Source of the DNA: a bacterium
GTDB lineage: Bacteria; Campylobacterota; Campylobacteria; Campylobacterales; Arcobacteraceae
Reading direction: 5' to 3'
Assembly (NCBI GenBank): GCA_018816105.1
Contig: JAHIWE010000017.1
Span: 1 to 64,000 of the forward strand
Length of the DNA stretch: 64,000 nucleotides
Part shown: positions 35,775-45,709 of the stretch, one piece after another
How positions within the stretch are numbered: position 1 is the first letter of the stretch
Layout: each line of letters begins with the position of its first letter
Made by a program: the position numbers and the translations under genes
The notes under the pieces: model-generated
Databases searched by the model: none
What the model was told of the DNA's origin: nothing
Seen by the model: only the letters and a program-made list of their open reading frames with translations

Positions 35775-37202
35775 TTATGATAATCTTTGTTTTAATAAGT
35801 CATTTACTTTAGCAGGATTTGCACTTCCTTTTGATTCTTTCATAGTTTGACCTACAAAGAAACCAAATAGTTTGTCTTTACCTAATTTATATTCTGCAAC
35901 TTTATCTTCATTTGCAGCAAGTATTGCATCAATGATTGCTAATAATGCTCCATCATCACTTACTTGTTTAAGACCTAGTTTTTCAACAGTTGCATCAACA
36001 TTAGTAGATTCATTTTCTATTAAATAATCAAGTACTTCTTTAGCAGCTTTTCCAGAGATTGTATTATCTTCAATTCTTTTTACAAGAGTTGCCAAAGTTT
36101 TAGCATCAATAATTGAATCTTCAACTCCTGCACCCTCTTTTAATCTTGCTAATAATTCAACTGTTAACCAAGTAACTGCATTTTTTGCATTAATTCCTTC
36201 AGCCATCATTTCATCAAAGTATTTAGCCATTTCTAAAGAAGCAGTAATAACAGAAGCGTCATACTCTTTTAATCCAAAATCTTTTACAAATCTTTCTTTT
36301 TTCTCATCTGGAAGTTCTGGAATTTGTGAATATTGTTTTAACATTTCATCAGGAATTATAACTGGTAAAAGGTCAGGATCTGGGAAATATCTGTAATCAG
36401 CAGCATCTTCTTTTCCTCTCATTGATCTAGTTTCACCACGTTCAGGATCAAATAGTCTTGTTTCTTGCACGATTTCACTAGAATGAATACCATCTTCCCA
36501 AGCTTCAATATGTCTATTTACTTCATAAGCTATCGCTTTTTCAATAAATTTAAATGAGTTCATATTTTTTATTTCACATCTTGTATAAAGATTTGTGTCA
36601 CCTTTTGGTCTAATAGAAACATTTACGTCACATCTAAAAGATCCCTCTTGCATATTAGCATCAGAGATTCCTAAATATCTTACAATTGAATGTAGTTTTT
36701 TTAAGTATAAAAGAGCTTCTTCTGAACTTCTCATATCAGGTTCAGATACGATTTCAAGTAATGGAGTTCCTGCTCTATTTAAGTCAACATGTGAATCACT
36801 TCCTGCATGGATACTTTTCCCTGCATCGTTTTCTAAGTGTGCTCTTGTTACTCCAATAGTTTTTTGTCTACCATCTGCAAAATCAATAACTAATTGCCCA
36901 AGTCCAACAACTGGGACTTCAAATTGAGATATTTGATAACCATTTGGTAAATCAGGATAGAAGTAATTTTTTCTATTAAATACAGATTTTTGATTTATTT
37001 GAGCTTTTAATGCAGTTCCAAGCATAATTGCTTTATGAACAGCTTCTTTATTTAGAACCGGAAGTGCTCCTGGTAATCCTAAACAAGTTGGACATACGTT
37101 TGTATTTGGCTGTTCACCAAAACTTGTAGCGCATGAACAAAAAAGCTTGCTATTTGTATTTAATTGTACGTGTACTTCTAATCCTATAATTACTTCAAAC
37201 AT
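35775..37202 (-). CDS. gatB: Aspartyl/glutamyl-tRNA amidotransferase subunit B
   Basis: This 475-residue protein has the GatB signatures [17 protein letters not shown], zinc-site cysteines in the [19 protein letters not shown] region and [14 protein letters not shown]. With GatA and GatC it converts Glu-tRNA(Gln) and Asp-tRNA(Asn). gatA and gatC are not in the window, which is common in this phylum. It follows the SurA-like gene by 13 bases. Confidence 0.95.
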   Translation of the reverse strand: MFEVIIGLEVHVQLNTNSKLFCSCATSFGEQPNTNVCPTCLGLPGALPVLNKEAVHKAIMLGTALKAQINQKSVFNRKNYFYPDLPNGYQISQFEVPVVGLGQLVIDFADGRQKTIGVTRAHLENDAGKSIHAGSDSHVDLNRAGTPLLEIVSEPDMRSSEEALLYLKKLHSIVRYLGISDANMQEGSFRCDVNVSIRPKGDTNLYTRCEIKNMNSFKFIEKAIAYEVNRHIEAWEDGIHSSEIVQETRLFDPERGETRSMRGKEDAADYRYFPDPDLLPVIIPDEMLKQYSQIPELPDEKKERFVKDFGLKEYDASVITASLEMAKYFDEMMAEGINAKNAVTWLTVELLARLKEGAGVEDSIIDAKTLATLVKRIEDNTISGKAAKEVLDYLIENESTNVDATVEKLGLKQVSDDGALLAIIDAILAANEDKVAEYKLGKDKLFGFFVGQTMKESKGSANPAKVNDLLKQRLS

Positions 37203-37215
37203 ATTTACTTTTCCC

Positions 37216-38040
37216 TTATCTTACTATTTTTATATCAGCTGTTAATTTTTGTTTTTCAAAATGGTCTTTAAGATATTTTTTTTCTCTTGTACTCATAATT
37301 TCATTGAAAATTTTTGCTTTTACACTTTCAAAACCAAGTGCAGTAGAACCTTGTTTTTTCTGTACAAAAAGTGCAACAAATTGTTTGTTAGCAGTAAATA
37401 TTGGTGTAAATGAATTTTCTTTTGTTTCATTTAATAAAAACTGCATTTGTGCTGGTAATTTTTGTGTTTCTAATGTAGTACTATCTCTTTGAACATCTTC
37501 TGGGATTATCATTGGATTTTTAAGTGCACTAATTAGTGCTGCTTTATTTTTTGAAGTATATTGAATTACTTGATAAGTATTAGCTGCTAAATATTGGTCT
37601 TTATTTTTTTCATAATGAAGTTCCATATCTTCTTGAGTAGCAATCGCAAGTTGACCTTTTACAATTTTTTGTACAAGTTTTTGTCTAATTACTGCATTTT
37701 TAGCTTCATCTTCGAAAACTGAGTAATCAGGATATTTTTGTTTAACTACCGATTTGAATGTATAAACATCCATTCCATTTGAGTTTGCAAGTTTTTCAAT
37801 ATAATCATTGATTTCAAAAACATCAGCAGAAATATTGTTTTCTTGAACCAATTGATCATAAAGAATTTTGTCAATTAAGTAGCTTACCGCTTCATTTTTG
37901 CCTACTTTGTTTACAGACATAGTTTTGTCTATATCATAAAGAGTGATTGGCTCATCATTTACAATTATTGCAATACCGTTTACCATTGCCGCAAATGATA
38001 TTCCTGAACTTATAACTAGTGATAAAAGTAGTTTGTGCAT
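37216..38040 (-). CDS. SurA-like periplasmic peptidyl-prolyl isomerase/chaperone
   Basis: This 274-residue protein has a signal peptide (about 1-17), a SurA-N type helical domain ([23 protein letters not shown] onward) and a divergent parvulin-like region (about 150-235). Relatives in Campylobacter and Helicobacter assist outer-membrane protein folding. The parvulin part is weakly conserved, so the chaperone function is more secure than isomerase activity. Confidence 0.8.
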   Translation of the reverse strand: MHKLLLSLVISSGISFAAMVNGIAIIVNDEPITLYDIDKTMSVNKVGKNEAVSYLIDKILYDQLVQENNISADVFEINDYIEKLANSNGMDVYTFKSVVKQKYPDYSVFEDEAKNAVIRQKLVQKIVKGQLAIATQEDMELHYEKNKDQYLAANTYQVIQYTSKNKAALISALKNPMIIPEDVQRDSTTLETQKLPAQMQFLLNETKENSFTPIFTANKQFVALFVQKKQGSTALGFESVKAKIFNEIMSTREKKYLKDHFEKQKLTADIKIVR

Positions 38041-38113
38041 TATTATTCCTTGTTTCTATAAAGCAGATATTTTACCAAAAAAATGGTAAATATCTGTTTT
38101 GATTGAAAAAAGA

Positions 38114-40954
38114 TTATAAATTTTTAGATTTTGTTACTTTATTCACAAGGTAAAAGATTGAGTTATAATCAAGTCCTGATTCATCACTTAATCCAATTTC
38201 ACAAGTTTTAGATGTAGAAAATGCCATTTTTGCACCACTTGTTTGTGCTTTTAGATGTTTAAGTGCAGACTTATTTAATTCTGGGAAATTAAACCCTCTA
38301 TCTCCTGCAAAACCACAGCATTTTACGTCAGAAGGAATTATTACATTTGTTGAACAAAGTTGTGCTAAAGACTTGAATTTATCTTCTAATCCCATTTTTC
38401 TTGAACTACAAGTTGTGTGAATTGTAATTGGTTCATCAATTGCTGTGAATTCAAGATCTTTACTTAAAACTTCTAGTGCAAATTCTATTGGTTCAAATAT
38501 TTCAAGTTTATGAGAGAAACTTTCCATCATTTTTTTAGTACATGGACTTGTATCACATAAAATTGGATACTCTCCAAATTCACTTGCATGTAATAGTGCA
38601 TCCTCTAGTTGAGATGATTTTGTATTAGCAGCTTCATTAAAGCCTTTTGATGAAAATGGCATACCACAACATAAATTTGGTAAATCTTGTGGAAATATTA
38701 TTTGGTAACTGGCTTTTTGAAGTAGTTCAACAGTTATATCAAATAGTTGTTTTTCCTCTTTTGAAGCATCATTTAATCCCATACTTCTTGTAATACATGA
38801 TGGAAAATACACTACTTTTTTATCACTTACTTTTTGTTCAAAATGAATATCTATACTAGTTGCTTTTGGCATAGTAATACTCCATTTAGGAAGTGAGTTT
38901 TTACTCAAATTTCTAAATGTTTGAGTAACAGTTTCCATACTTGCAGTTCCAAGAACCTTATGTACAAAATTTGCAGAATGAAGACCAAATCTAACACCTT
39001 TTAGTGTTGAAGCAAAATTATTTGCTACAAAATTTGCAATTGATTTTCCACTACTTGTTACTTGCTCAGCTCTTAAATGTTTTGTTAAACTTCCTGTGTC
39101 AATTTTTACAGGACATGCAGATGAACATAAACTACAAGTTGCACATGTTTCTATTCCATCATATTGATATAAATCTTTGTACTCTTTTGCTTCTTTATGC
39201 TCTCCAATACTTTCAAGTCTTGAGATTTCTCTATTTATTACAATTCTTTGTCTTGGACTTAATGTTAAATCATTTGAAGGACATGTAGGTTCACAAAAAC
39301 CACACTCAATACATTTATCAACTATTTCATTAGTTGCTGGAAGTGTTTTTAAGTTTTTCAAGTGAGCTTGTGCATCATCATTTATTATAACACCTGGATT
39401 TAATAATCCTTTTGGATCAAATAAAGATTTGATTTTTTTCATCATTATATATGCATCATATCCCCACTCTACTTCAATAAATGCAGCCATATTTCTACCA
39501 GTTCCATGTTCTGCTTTTAAACTTCCTTGATATTTAACAGCAACTGAATGAACAACATCATTCATAAAGTTATCATATCTTTTTACTTCTTTAGCATCTG
39601 AGAAATCTTGTGTAAATACAAAGTGGAAGTTTCCTTCAAGTGCATGACCAAAAATAAGTGCTTCAGAGTAACCATGTTTTTTAAATAAATCTTGTAGTTC
39701 TAGTGTTGCATCAGCTAAACACTCAATTGGATAAGCAACATCTTCAATAATAACTGTAGTTCCAGTTACTCTTACTGCTCCCACAGCTGGAAATAAACCT
39801 TTTCTAATTTTCCAATAAAGTGTATATTCAGCTACATCTTTTGTAAAGTATATTTCTCTTACAACTGAAAACTCTTTTAATAACTCTTCAATTTGTGTAA
39901 TTTGAATATCAAGTTGCTCATCATTAATCGCTCTTGTTTCAATTAAAAGTGCAGTTACATTTTCATCAAAGTCTTTTATATAAGAAGGCATTGCTGGATC
40001 ATTTTCAATACTTGCAAGCCCTGCTCTATCCATTAACTCAACTGCTTCTACATTAATTGTTTTTGCTTCTTTTGCCAGTTTTAATTTAGTAACTGCAGAA
40101 CATGCTTCTTTAATATCTTTGAAATATATAAGTGTACTTGCCTTATCTTTTAAATCTTCAACTGTGTAGTATGTGATTTCTTCAATAAATGCTAAAGTTC
40201 CTTCACTTCCTATGATTAAGTGTTCAAGTATTTCAAACTCATCTTCAAAATCAATTAATGCATTTAGCGAGTAACCACATGTATTTTTGATTTTAAATTT
40301 TCGCTCAATTTTTGCTCTTAGTTCTTCATTATTTTTTGTATCATTTGAAAAACTTTTTAATTCTTTTAGAAAATCTCCATGTGTTTTTCTAAACTCTTTT
40401 TTACTCTCTTCACATCCTGTGTCAAGTCTTGATCCATCACCAAAGATTAGTTTCATAGATTTTAAAGTTTTATATGAGTTTTGAGAAATACCACAACACA
40501 TTCCCGATGCATTATTAGCAGCAATTCCCCCAATCATCGCAGCATTTATACTAGCTGGATCTGGACCTATTTTTTTTGAATAACGTGCAAGTAATCCATT
40601 TACTTGCGCACCTGTAAGTGCTGGTTGAAGTGAAATATAACTAATATCATCTGCAATTTTAAAATTAGAGAAGTTTCTTGATGTAACTATTAATATTGAA
40701 TCACTAATAGCTTGCCCTGAAAGAGAAGTTCCTGCTGCCCTAAAAGTAATACTTAAATTCATTTCATTAGATAATTCAATAATATCTTGAACTTCTTGTG
40801 CATTATCAGTTTTAATTACAATTTTTGGAATTAATCTATAAAAAGATGCATCTGTTCCATATGCTAATGTATGTAATTTATCAGTAAAAATCTGCTTTGG
40901 TGAAATCTTTTTTACAATTTGATCATAAAAATTTTGGTATTTTGTTTCTAACAT
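38114..40954 (-). CDS. Fused FAD/Fe-S D-lactate dehydrogenase (Dld-II/GlcD-F type)
   Basis: This 946-residue protein joins an FAD_binding_4 domain (about 40-260, with RAAGTSLSGQAISDS), an FAD-oxidase C domain (to about 530), two [4Fe-4S] motifs (CIECGFCEPTC near 547 and CATCSLCSSAC near 603) and a C-terminal cysteine-rich CCG domain (C-C-G-M and C-C-G-F segments). Such proteins oxidise D-lactate or related 2-hydroxyacids at the membrane and feed quinone. The next minus-strand unit upstream is a TRAP carrier of the lactate/2-oxoacid type, which fits. Confidence 0.88.
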   Translation of the reverse strand: MLETKYQNFYDQIVKKISPKQIFTDKLHTLAYGTDASFYRLIPKIVIKTDNAQEVQDIIELSNEMNLSITFRAAGTSLSGQAISDSILIVTSRNFSNFKIADDISYISLQPALTGAQVNGLLARYSKKIGPDPASINAAMIGGIAANNASGMCCGISQNSYKTLKSMKLIFGDGSRLDTGCEESKKEFRKTHGDFLKELKSFSNDTKNNEELRAKIERKFKIKNTCGYSLNALIDFEDEFEILEHLIIGSEGTLAFIEEITYYTVEDLKDKASTLIYFKDIKEACSAVTKLKLAKEAKTINVEAVELMDRAGLASIENDPAMPSYIKDFDENVTALLIETRAINDEQLDIQITQIEELLKEFSVVREIYFTKDVAEYTLYWKIRKGLFPAVGAVRVTGTTVIIEDVAYPIECLADATLELQDLFKKHGYSEALIFGHALEGNFHFVFTQDFSDAKEVKRYDNFMNDVVHSVAVKYQGSLKAEHGTGRNMAAFIEVEWGYDAYIMMKKIKSLFDPKGLLNPGVIINDDAQAHLKNLKTLPATNEIVDKCIECGFCEPTCPSNDLTLSPRQRIVINREISRLESIGEHKEAKEYKDLYQYDGIETCATCSLCSSACPVKIDTGSLTKHLRAEQVTSSGKSIANFVANNFASTLKGVRFGLHSANFVHKVLGTASMETVTQTFRNLSKNSLPKWSITMPKATSIDIHFEQKVSDKKVVYFPSCITRSMGLNDASKEEKQLFDITVELLQKASYQIIFPQDLPNLCCGMPFSSKGFNEAANTKSSQLEDALLHASEFGEYPILCDTSPCTKKMMESFSHKLEIFEPIEFALEVLSKDLEFTAIDEPITIHTTCSSRKMGLEDKFKSLAQLCSTNVIIPSDVKCCGFAGDRGFNFPELNKSALKHLKAQTSGAKMAFSTSKTCEIGLSDESGLDYNSIFYLVNKVTKSKNL

Positions 40955-41002
40955 TTATTTATCCTTTTTTTATTTTGTTGTTTTGTGAAAAAAAAGATTT
41001 TG

Positions 41003-41124
41003 TCATTCAAGGCGAGGTACTGTGTATATTCTTTGTTGAGAGTCATAAATAAAAGCAAACATTTTATCTTTAGATTTTAAGATAATTGAAGAGATAAGTT
41101 TTAAAAAGTTTCTATTTTGCATTT
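41003..41124 (-). pseudogene. Possible frameshifted micro-ORF between dctM and dld
   Basis: On the minus strand an ATG at 41124 opens a frame (MQNRNFLK) that stops after 15 codons. Removing one base in a run of six A's (forward T's at 41099-41104) would give a 39-residue protein continuing KSKDKMFAFIYDSQQ and ending at the TGA at 41003-41005. It may be a decayed small gene, an indel error or chance. The rest of this 227-base gap holds the dctM terminator. Confidence 0.25.
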
Positions 41125-41145
41125 TTGCTTCTTAATGAAAATTAA

Positions 41146-41171
41146 GTAAAAGGCAAAAGCCTTTTACTTTT
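41146..41171 (-). terminator. Terminator of the TRAP transporter operon
   Basis: An 11-bp perfect stem (41146-41156 with 41161-41171) with an AAAA loop lies just downstream of the dctM stop. T-rich sequence follows on both strands. Confidence 0.8.
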
Positions 41172-41181
41172 TGTTTATGTT

Positions 41182-42543
41182 TTAATTACTAGCAGCAATT
41201 CCAAAAAGTTCTGGATAAAATACTAGTAGTAATAAAACTGCTACTTGAATAAGTATAAATGGTAAAACACCTTTATAAATTTCAATAGTTCTAACACTTG
41301 CTGGAACTACTCCTTTTAGATAGAAAAGAGCAAATCCAAATGGTGGTGTTAAGAATGATGTTTGTAAATTCATTGCAATTAATATTGCAAACCAAACAGG
41401 ATTTATATCTAAATTCATTGCAATTGGAGCAAGAATAGGAACAATAATATATGAAATCTCAACGAAATCAATAAAGAATCCTAAAATGAATATTGCTAAC
41501 ATTGTAAATAAAATAAATGCAAATTTCTCATCACCAGGTAAATTCATCATAAAATGTTCAACAATTTCATCTCCCCCAGTATAAGTAAATACCATAGAGA
41601 ATGCTGTTGCACCAATTAAAATACCAAATACCATTGATGTAATTTTTACTGATTCAAAAGCTGCTTCTTTTACCATATCAATTGTAAATGATTTATAAAC
41701 AACTGCTAATAAAACAGCTCCTAAACAACCAATTGCCGCTGATTCAGTTGGTGTTGCTACACCTGCAAAAATTGAACCTAAAACCATTAATATTAACGTT
41801 AATGAAGGAATAATCGCAATTAAAGCTGCAATTACTTGTTTCATTTTTGAACCACGTGATGGATCTTTTGGAATTGCAGGTGCCATATCTTTTTTGAAGT
41901 ATGAAACAACTAATATAAATAGAATATAAGCACCAACTAACGCAAGACCTGGCCAAACAGCAGCCTGGAATAGATCACCAACAGGAACTTGAAATACATC
42001 TCCTAAAATAATTAATACAATAGAAGGAGGAATAATTTGTCCAAGTGTCCCAGAGGCACAAATAGTTCCACATGCTAATGGGGTATTGTATTTGTATTTC
42101 ATCATAACAGGAAGTGAAATAACACCCATTGCAACAACAGATGCACCAACAACTCCAGTTGAAGCTGCTAATAATGTTCCAACAAGAACAGTTGAAATTG
42201 CAACTCCTCCTCTAATTTCACCAAATAAGAATCCCATTGATTCTAAAAGTTTTTCTGCAAGCCCTGTTTTTTGTAAAATAATACCCATAAAAATAAACAT
42301 AGGTATGGCCATTAAAATAGTATTTTGCATTATTGACATAATTCTATATGGCATAAAGTCAAACATAGATAAACCTTCATCTATCCCTTCAATTAAGCCA
42401 TCCATTACACCATCTTCAAAACCAACTTCAATGATTCCTGCTAGAACACCAAACAATAAAGATACAGCTGCAAAAGTAAATGCTACGGGAAAACCATAAA
42501 GTAGCATTACTAATGAAGCAAAGAACATTACTATACCAATCAT
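41182..42543 (-). CDS. dctM: TRAP transporter large permease DctM
   Basis: This 453-residue protein has about 12-13 membrane helices and DctM signatures such as IPMFIFMGIILQKTGL and GASVVAMGVISLPVMM. It is the sodium-driven translocating subunit of a TRAP carrier. Its start overlaps the end of the small permease gene by ATGA. An extra acidic loop near residues 40-65 is typical of the long 2-oxoacid-type DctM. Confidence 0.93.
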   Translation of the reverse strand: MIGIVMFFASLVMLLYGFPVAFTFAAVSLLFGVLAGIIEVGFEDGVMDGLIEGIDEGLSMFDFMPYRIMSIMQNTILMAIPMFIFMGIILQKTGLAEKLLESMGFLFGEIRGGVAISTVLVGTLLAASTGVVGASVVAMGVISLPVMMKYKYNTPLACGTICASGTLGQIIPPSIVLIILGDVFQVPVGDLFQAAVWPGLALVGAYILFILVVSYFKKDMAPAIPKDPSRGSKMKQVIAALIAIIPSLTLILMVLGSIFAGVATPTESAAIGCLGAVLLAVVYKSFTIDMVKEAAFESVKITSMVFGILIGATAFSMVFTYTGGDEIVEHFMMNLPGDEKFAFILFTMLAIFILGFFIDFVEISYIIVPILAPIAMNLDINPVWFAILIAMNLQTSFLTPPFGFALFYLKGVVPASVRTIEIYKGVLPFILIQVAVLLLLVFYPELFGIAASN

Positions 42544-43148
42544 TTGTCGTCCCCTTTTCCATCAATATCAACAACATGATGTTTGTGTTGATTTAACTCA
42601 TTTTTTAAGTTCTCAATTTCACCTTTTAGATTGTACTCATCTAATTCGTGTAAACCTTTATATACATTTAGATTTTTAATAAAAAAGCCAATAGCTGTGA
42701 TTATTAGTAGGAAAAATGATAAAGGAATCATTGATTTTACAATCCATCTATATGGAAGACCACCTGGATCACCACTTTGCTCATTTGAAGCAAAAGACTC
42801 AACAACATATGGAATTGATTCAATTCCAATTAAAAGAGCAACTGGAAGAATAAAGAAAACAACACCCACCATATTTATTTTTGCTTTTTTCTTATTTGTT
42901 AATCTATCATATATTAAGTCAACTCTTACGTGACCATCTTCTTTTAGTGTGTAAGAAATTCCTAGTAGAATAACCACAGAAAACAAGTGCCACTCCATTT
43001 CTTGCATTGCAATACTACCTGTATTAAAAAAGTATCTCATGATTACATCATAAGTTACATTTAATATCATAAGTACTATCACAATCGCAGTAAAATTACC
43101 AATTGCATCAGCAAATTTATCAAAACCACGTTCTAGCTTTAACAGCAT
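42540..43148 (-). CDS. dctQ: TRAP transporter small permease DctQ
   Basis: This 202-residue protein has four membrane helices and the conserved MQEMEWHLFSVVILLGISYTL segment (about 45-65). The C-terminal tail of about 45 residues is charged and may form a coiled coil. AAAAGGA precedes the ATG. A hairpin separates it from dctP. Confidence 0.9.
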   Translation of the reverse strand: MLLKLERGFDKFADAIGNFTAIVIVLMILNVTYDVIMRYFFNTGSIAMQEMEWHLFSVVILLGISYTLKEDGHVRVDLIYDRLTNKKKAKINMVGVVFFILPVALLIGIESIPYVVESFASNEQSGDPGGLPYRWIVKSMIPLSFFLLIITAIGFFIKNLNVYKGLHELDEYNLKGEIENLKNELNQHKHHVVDIDGKGDDK

Positions 43149-43238
43149 AATAATCCTTTTGAAATCATAGATAAGTTAAATAAATATAAGTAGTTTGTAC
43201 ATTTATTAAACTTATTATATCTATTTTATTTTTAGAAG

Positions 43239-43264
43239 CTAACTCTCTATTTAAAGAGAGTTAG
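43239..43264 (-). terminator. Hairpin between dctP and dctQM
   Basis: A perfect 10-bp stem (43239-43248 with 43255-43264) with loop ATTTAA starts 6 bases after the dctP stop. There is no long U-run, so partial termination or mRNA-end protection is more likely than a full stop; this would raise binding protein over permease. Confidence 0.7.
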
Positions 43265-43270
43265 TATTTT

Positions 43271-44335
43271 TTATAAATTGTCTTTTAAGTATAAGAAGTC
43301 AGACATTTTTGTCCACTCTCTTGATTTCTTTTGGTAAGCTTCTTGAGATTCTAATACTTCTTTTACGATTGGAGATTCTTTTTTAACCTCTTCTAATAAT
43401 TCTGTATTAGCTTTTTTCATAGCATCCATAACATCTTTTGGGAAAGTTTTAACTTTGATATTTGGGAACTCAGTTAACATTGTTGCCCAAGCTTCAGAAC
43501 TCATATGGTAGTTTTGAATATACATGTCATATGCACTTACTCTCATAGCAGTTAATAAAATTTGTTGGTAATCTTTTGGTAATTTATTAAATGATTTTTC
43601 ATTTACCATAAATTGTAACTCAGTTGCTGGTTCATGCCAACCTGTGTAATAAAAAGGTGCAATTTTATGGAATCCCATACTTACGTCCATTCCAGGGCCA
43701 ACCCATTCTAAAGCATCGATAGTTCCTCTTTCAAGTGAAGTATATAATTCACCTGGAGCTATATTTGTAACTGTTAATCCTAATTTAGCCATAACTTCTC
43801 CAGCAAATCCTGGAATTCTCATTTTTAGACCTTGTAAATCAGCAACAGTGTTGATTTCTTTTCTAAACCATCCACCCATTTGATTTCCAGTGTTTCCACC
43901 TGGGAATGATAAAACACCATGTTTAGCATAAGCTTTTTTCATTAATTCCATTCCACCACCATAGTAGAACCATGCATATTGCTCAGGAGTAGTCATACCA
44001 AATGGCATAGTTGTAAAAGGTAGAGTATCAATATCTTTACCTTTCCAGTAGTATGATGCTGAGTGACCCATATCATATTGACCACCTTTAACCATATCTA
44101 AAATACCAAGTGCAGCTTTATGTTTATTTGCAGCATCAACTCTGATTGTAAATTTACCATCTGACATCTCTTCAACAAGCTTTGACATATTTGTTGGAGC
44201 ATCAATAAATGGAGTTAATGTTGAACCCCAAGTAGTAGCTAATTTCCATTTAACTTTTTCAGCAGCAGATGCAGCTGTAGTAATCCCTGCAATTAAAGCA
44301 GTCGTAACAAGTAGTTTTGTAGTAGTTTTTAACAT
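43271..44335 (-). CDS. dctP: TRAP substrate-binding protein, 2-oxoacid/lactate (TakP-like) subtype
   Basis: This 354-residue periplasmic protein has a cleavable signal (residues 1-24, ending ASAAE). The segments MRIPGFAGEVMAKLG, APGELYTSLERGTIDALEWVGP and YYTGWHEPATELQFMVN match the TakP/lactate-binding branch of TRAP receptors, where the Arg of RIPG and the TEWVG/LEWVG region contact the carboxylate and metal. The neighbouring D-lactate dehydrogenase supports lactate or a 2-oxoacid as ligand (inference). It is driven by a Pho-box-like promoter. Confidence 0.88.
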   Translation of the reverse strand: MLKTTTKLLVTTALIAGITTAASAAEKVKWKLATTWGSTLTPFIDAPTNMSKLVEEMSDGKFTIRVDAANKHKAALGILDMVKGGQYDMGHSASYYWKGKDIDTLPFTTMPFGMTTPEQYAWFYYGGGMELMKKAYAKHGVLSFPGGNTGNQMGGWFRKEINTVADLQGLKMRIPGFAGEVMAKLGLTVTNIAPGELYTSLERGTIDALEWVGPGMDVSMGFHKIAPFYYTGWHEPATELQFMVNEKSFNKLPKDYQQILLTAMRVSAYDMYIQNYHMSSEAWATMLTEFPNIKVKTFPKDVMDAMKKANTELLEEVKKESPIVKEVLESQEAYQKKSREWTKMSDFLYLKDNL

Positions 44336-44365
44336 TTCGTTTCTCCTTAGATTTGTTATATCTAA

Positions 44366-44398
44366 ATTCTAACCGCAAGAAATGATATTGATATGATA
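44366..44398 (-). promoter_or_regulatory. Direct-repeat (Pho-box-like) promoter of dctP
   Basis: Minus strand: TATCAT (44398-44393), 5 bp, TATCAT (44387-44382), 10 bp, TAGAAT (44371-44366). Same spacing as five other promoters in the window. Back to back with the flavoprotein promoter, 22 bases apart. Confidence 0.75.
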
Positions 44399-44420
44399 TT
44401 TTTTTATTTAATTTAATACT

Positions 44421-44453
44421 TGACATATTTTTATCATTATTTTTAATTAGAAT
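44421..44453 (+). promoter_or_regulatory. Direct-repeat (Pho-box-like) promoter of the flavoprotein gene
   Basis: TGACAT (44421-44426), 5 bp, TATCAT (44432-44437), 10 bp, TAGAAT (44448-44453). It lies 27 bases before the ATG at 44481. Confidence 0.75.
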
Positions 44454-44480
44454 TTAAAAACTACATTATTAAGGTACAAA

Positions 44481-45635
44481 ATGAAAAAAGTGATTATTAT
44501 TGGCGCTAGTTATGCTGGGCTTTATGCGGTTAAGAAATTTTCTAAGCATAAAGACATTGAAGTTCTATTATTTGATAAAAATGATTATCACTATATGCAA
44601 GTTGAATCTTATGGATTTGTATCAACAACTTATGATATCTCTGATGTTACCATTGATATAAATAAATATATTAATAGTTTAAACAAAAATATTAAGTTTT
44701 ATAAAGGAAAAGTAGAATTTTTTGATTCAAATATAAAAGAAATTATATCATCAAATGGTATGAAATATTCCTATGACTATTTGATAATTGCTACAGGTTC
44801 TCTTACTAATTTTCCTATTCAAGTTCCAAATATAAAAAAATACTCTATTGGTATAAAAACTATTCAAAGTGCAAGTAAAGTGCTTGAAACATTTAATTCT
44901 CTTATAAATAAAAAAGCTTATCAAAATGGTGTTTCTAATAAGTTTAATATTGTAATTGGAGGAGCAGGTCTTTCAGGAGTTGAAGTTGCAGCACAAATGG
45001 CAGCATTAATAAAAGATAAGTTTTCAAAAATACAGAATAATAGTTTTGAAATAAATATTATTATTGTAGATGGGATGAAAACAGTTTTACCAAATATGGA
45101 TGATAGATTGGTTGATGCTTGTAAGAAAAGATTAGAAGAGTTAAATATAAAAATATATTTAGGTTCATTTATAAAAGATGTAGATGAAAATAAAATTTAT
45201 TTAGCAGATGAAACAATAGTTGATTATGATTATTTTATTTTTACAGGTGGAATTAAAGCTGTTAATATTAAATCAAATAAAAATTATGAAGTTAACAAAT
45301 TAAATCAATATATTGTAAATAATAATTTACAATTAAAAGGTGAAAAAGATATTTTTGTAATTGGAGATGCAGCTGAAGTAATATCAAATAATAAATATAT
45401 AGCTCCAACTGCTCAGCTTGCAATTCAATCTGGTACATATGTATCAACTTATATTCATAATGAATTATCATACAAATATACAGAAGAATTCACTGTAAAA
45501 TCAAATGGTGTTTTAATTTCTTTAGGTGGTAATTACGCAATAGGACTTGTTTACAATAAGTATTTTGTTGAGGGACTTTTTGCATATTTAATAAAAAAAT
45601 TTGTTGCATATAGCCATAAGATTAAATTTGTTTAG
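44481..45635 (+). CDS. NDH-2-like FAD-dependent pyridine nucleotide oxidoreductase
   Basis: This 384-residue protein begins with the FAD-binding KKVIIIGASYAGLYAVKKF and has a second dinucleotide motif IVIGGAGLSGVEVAAQM near residue 160 and the FVIGDAAEV segment near 295. It belongs to the NDH-2/FSP1/sulfide:quinone reductase group. The CxxC and key Cys of sulfide:quinone reductase are absent, so NADH:quinone oxidation is more likely. It shares the Pho-box-like promoter type with the beta-oxidation genes. Confidence 0.8.
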   Translation: MKKVIIIGASYAGLYAVKKFSKHKDIEVLLFDKNDYHYMQVESYGFVSTTYDISDVTIDINKYINSLNKNIKFYKGKVEFFDSNIKEIISSNGMKYSYDYLIIATGSLTNFPIQVPNIKKYSIGIKTIQSASKVLETFNSLINKKAYQNGVSNKFNIVIGGAGLSGVEVAAQMAALIKDKFSKIQNNSFEINIIIVDGMKTVLPNMDDRLVDACKKRLEELNIKIYLGSFIKDVDENKIYLADETIVDYDYFIFTGGIKAVNIKSNKNYEVNKLNQYIVNNNLQLKGEKDIFVIGDAAEVISNNKYIAPTAQLAIQSGTYVSTYIHNELSYKYTEEFTVKSNGVLISLGGNYAIGLVYNKYFVEGLFAYLIKKFVAYSHKIKFV

Positions 45636-45647
45636 TTTTTTATTTCT

Positions 45648-45680
45648 TGCCATAAAATTGTCATTTTATAAAAATATACT
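45648..45680 (+). promoter_or_regulatory. Direct-repeat (Pho-box-like) promoter of maoC
   Basis: TGCCAT (45648-45653), 5 bp, TGTCAT (45659-45664), 10 bp, TATACT (45675-45680), 29 bases before the ATG. Confidence 0.75.
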
Positions 45681-45709
45681 AATTTAATTTAAACCATAGG
45701 AGAAATAAT

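Noticed and set aside
44481-45635. Sulfide:quinone oxidoreductase
   Set aside because: The fold fits but the conserved catalytic cysteines of that family are not visible, so an NDH-2-like role was preferred.
45655-45680. Ordinary sigma-70 promoter with -35 TTGTCA and -10 TATACT at maoC (and the two similar copies)
   Set aside because: The spacing is only 11 bases instead of about 17, and three other copies lack TTG at this place. The shared feature is the TCAT direct repeat with 11-bp period, so an activator site is the better reading.
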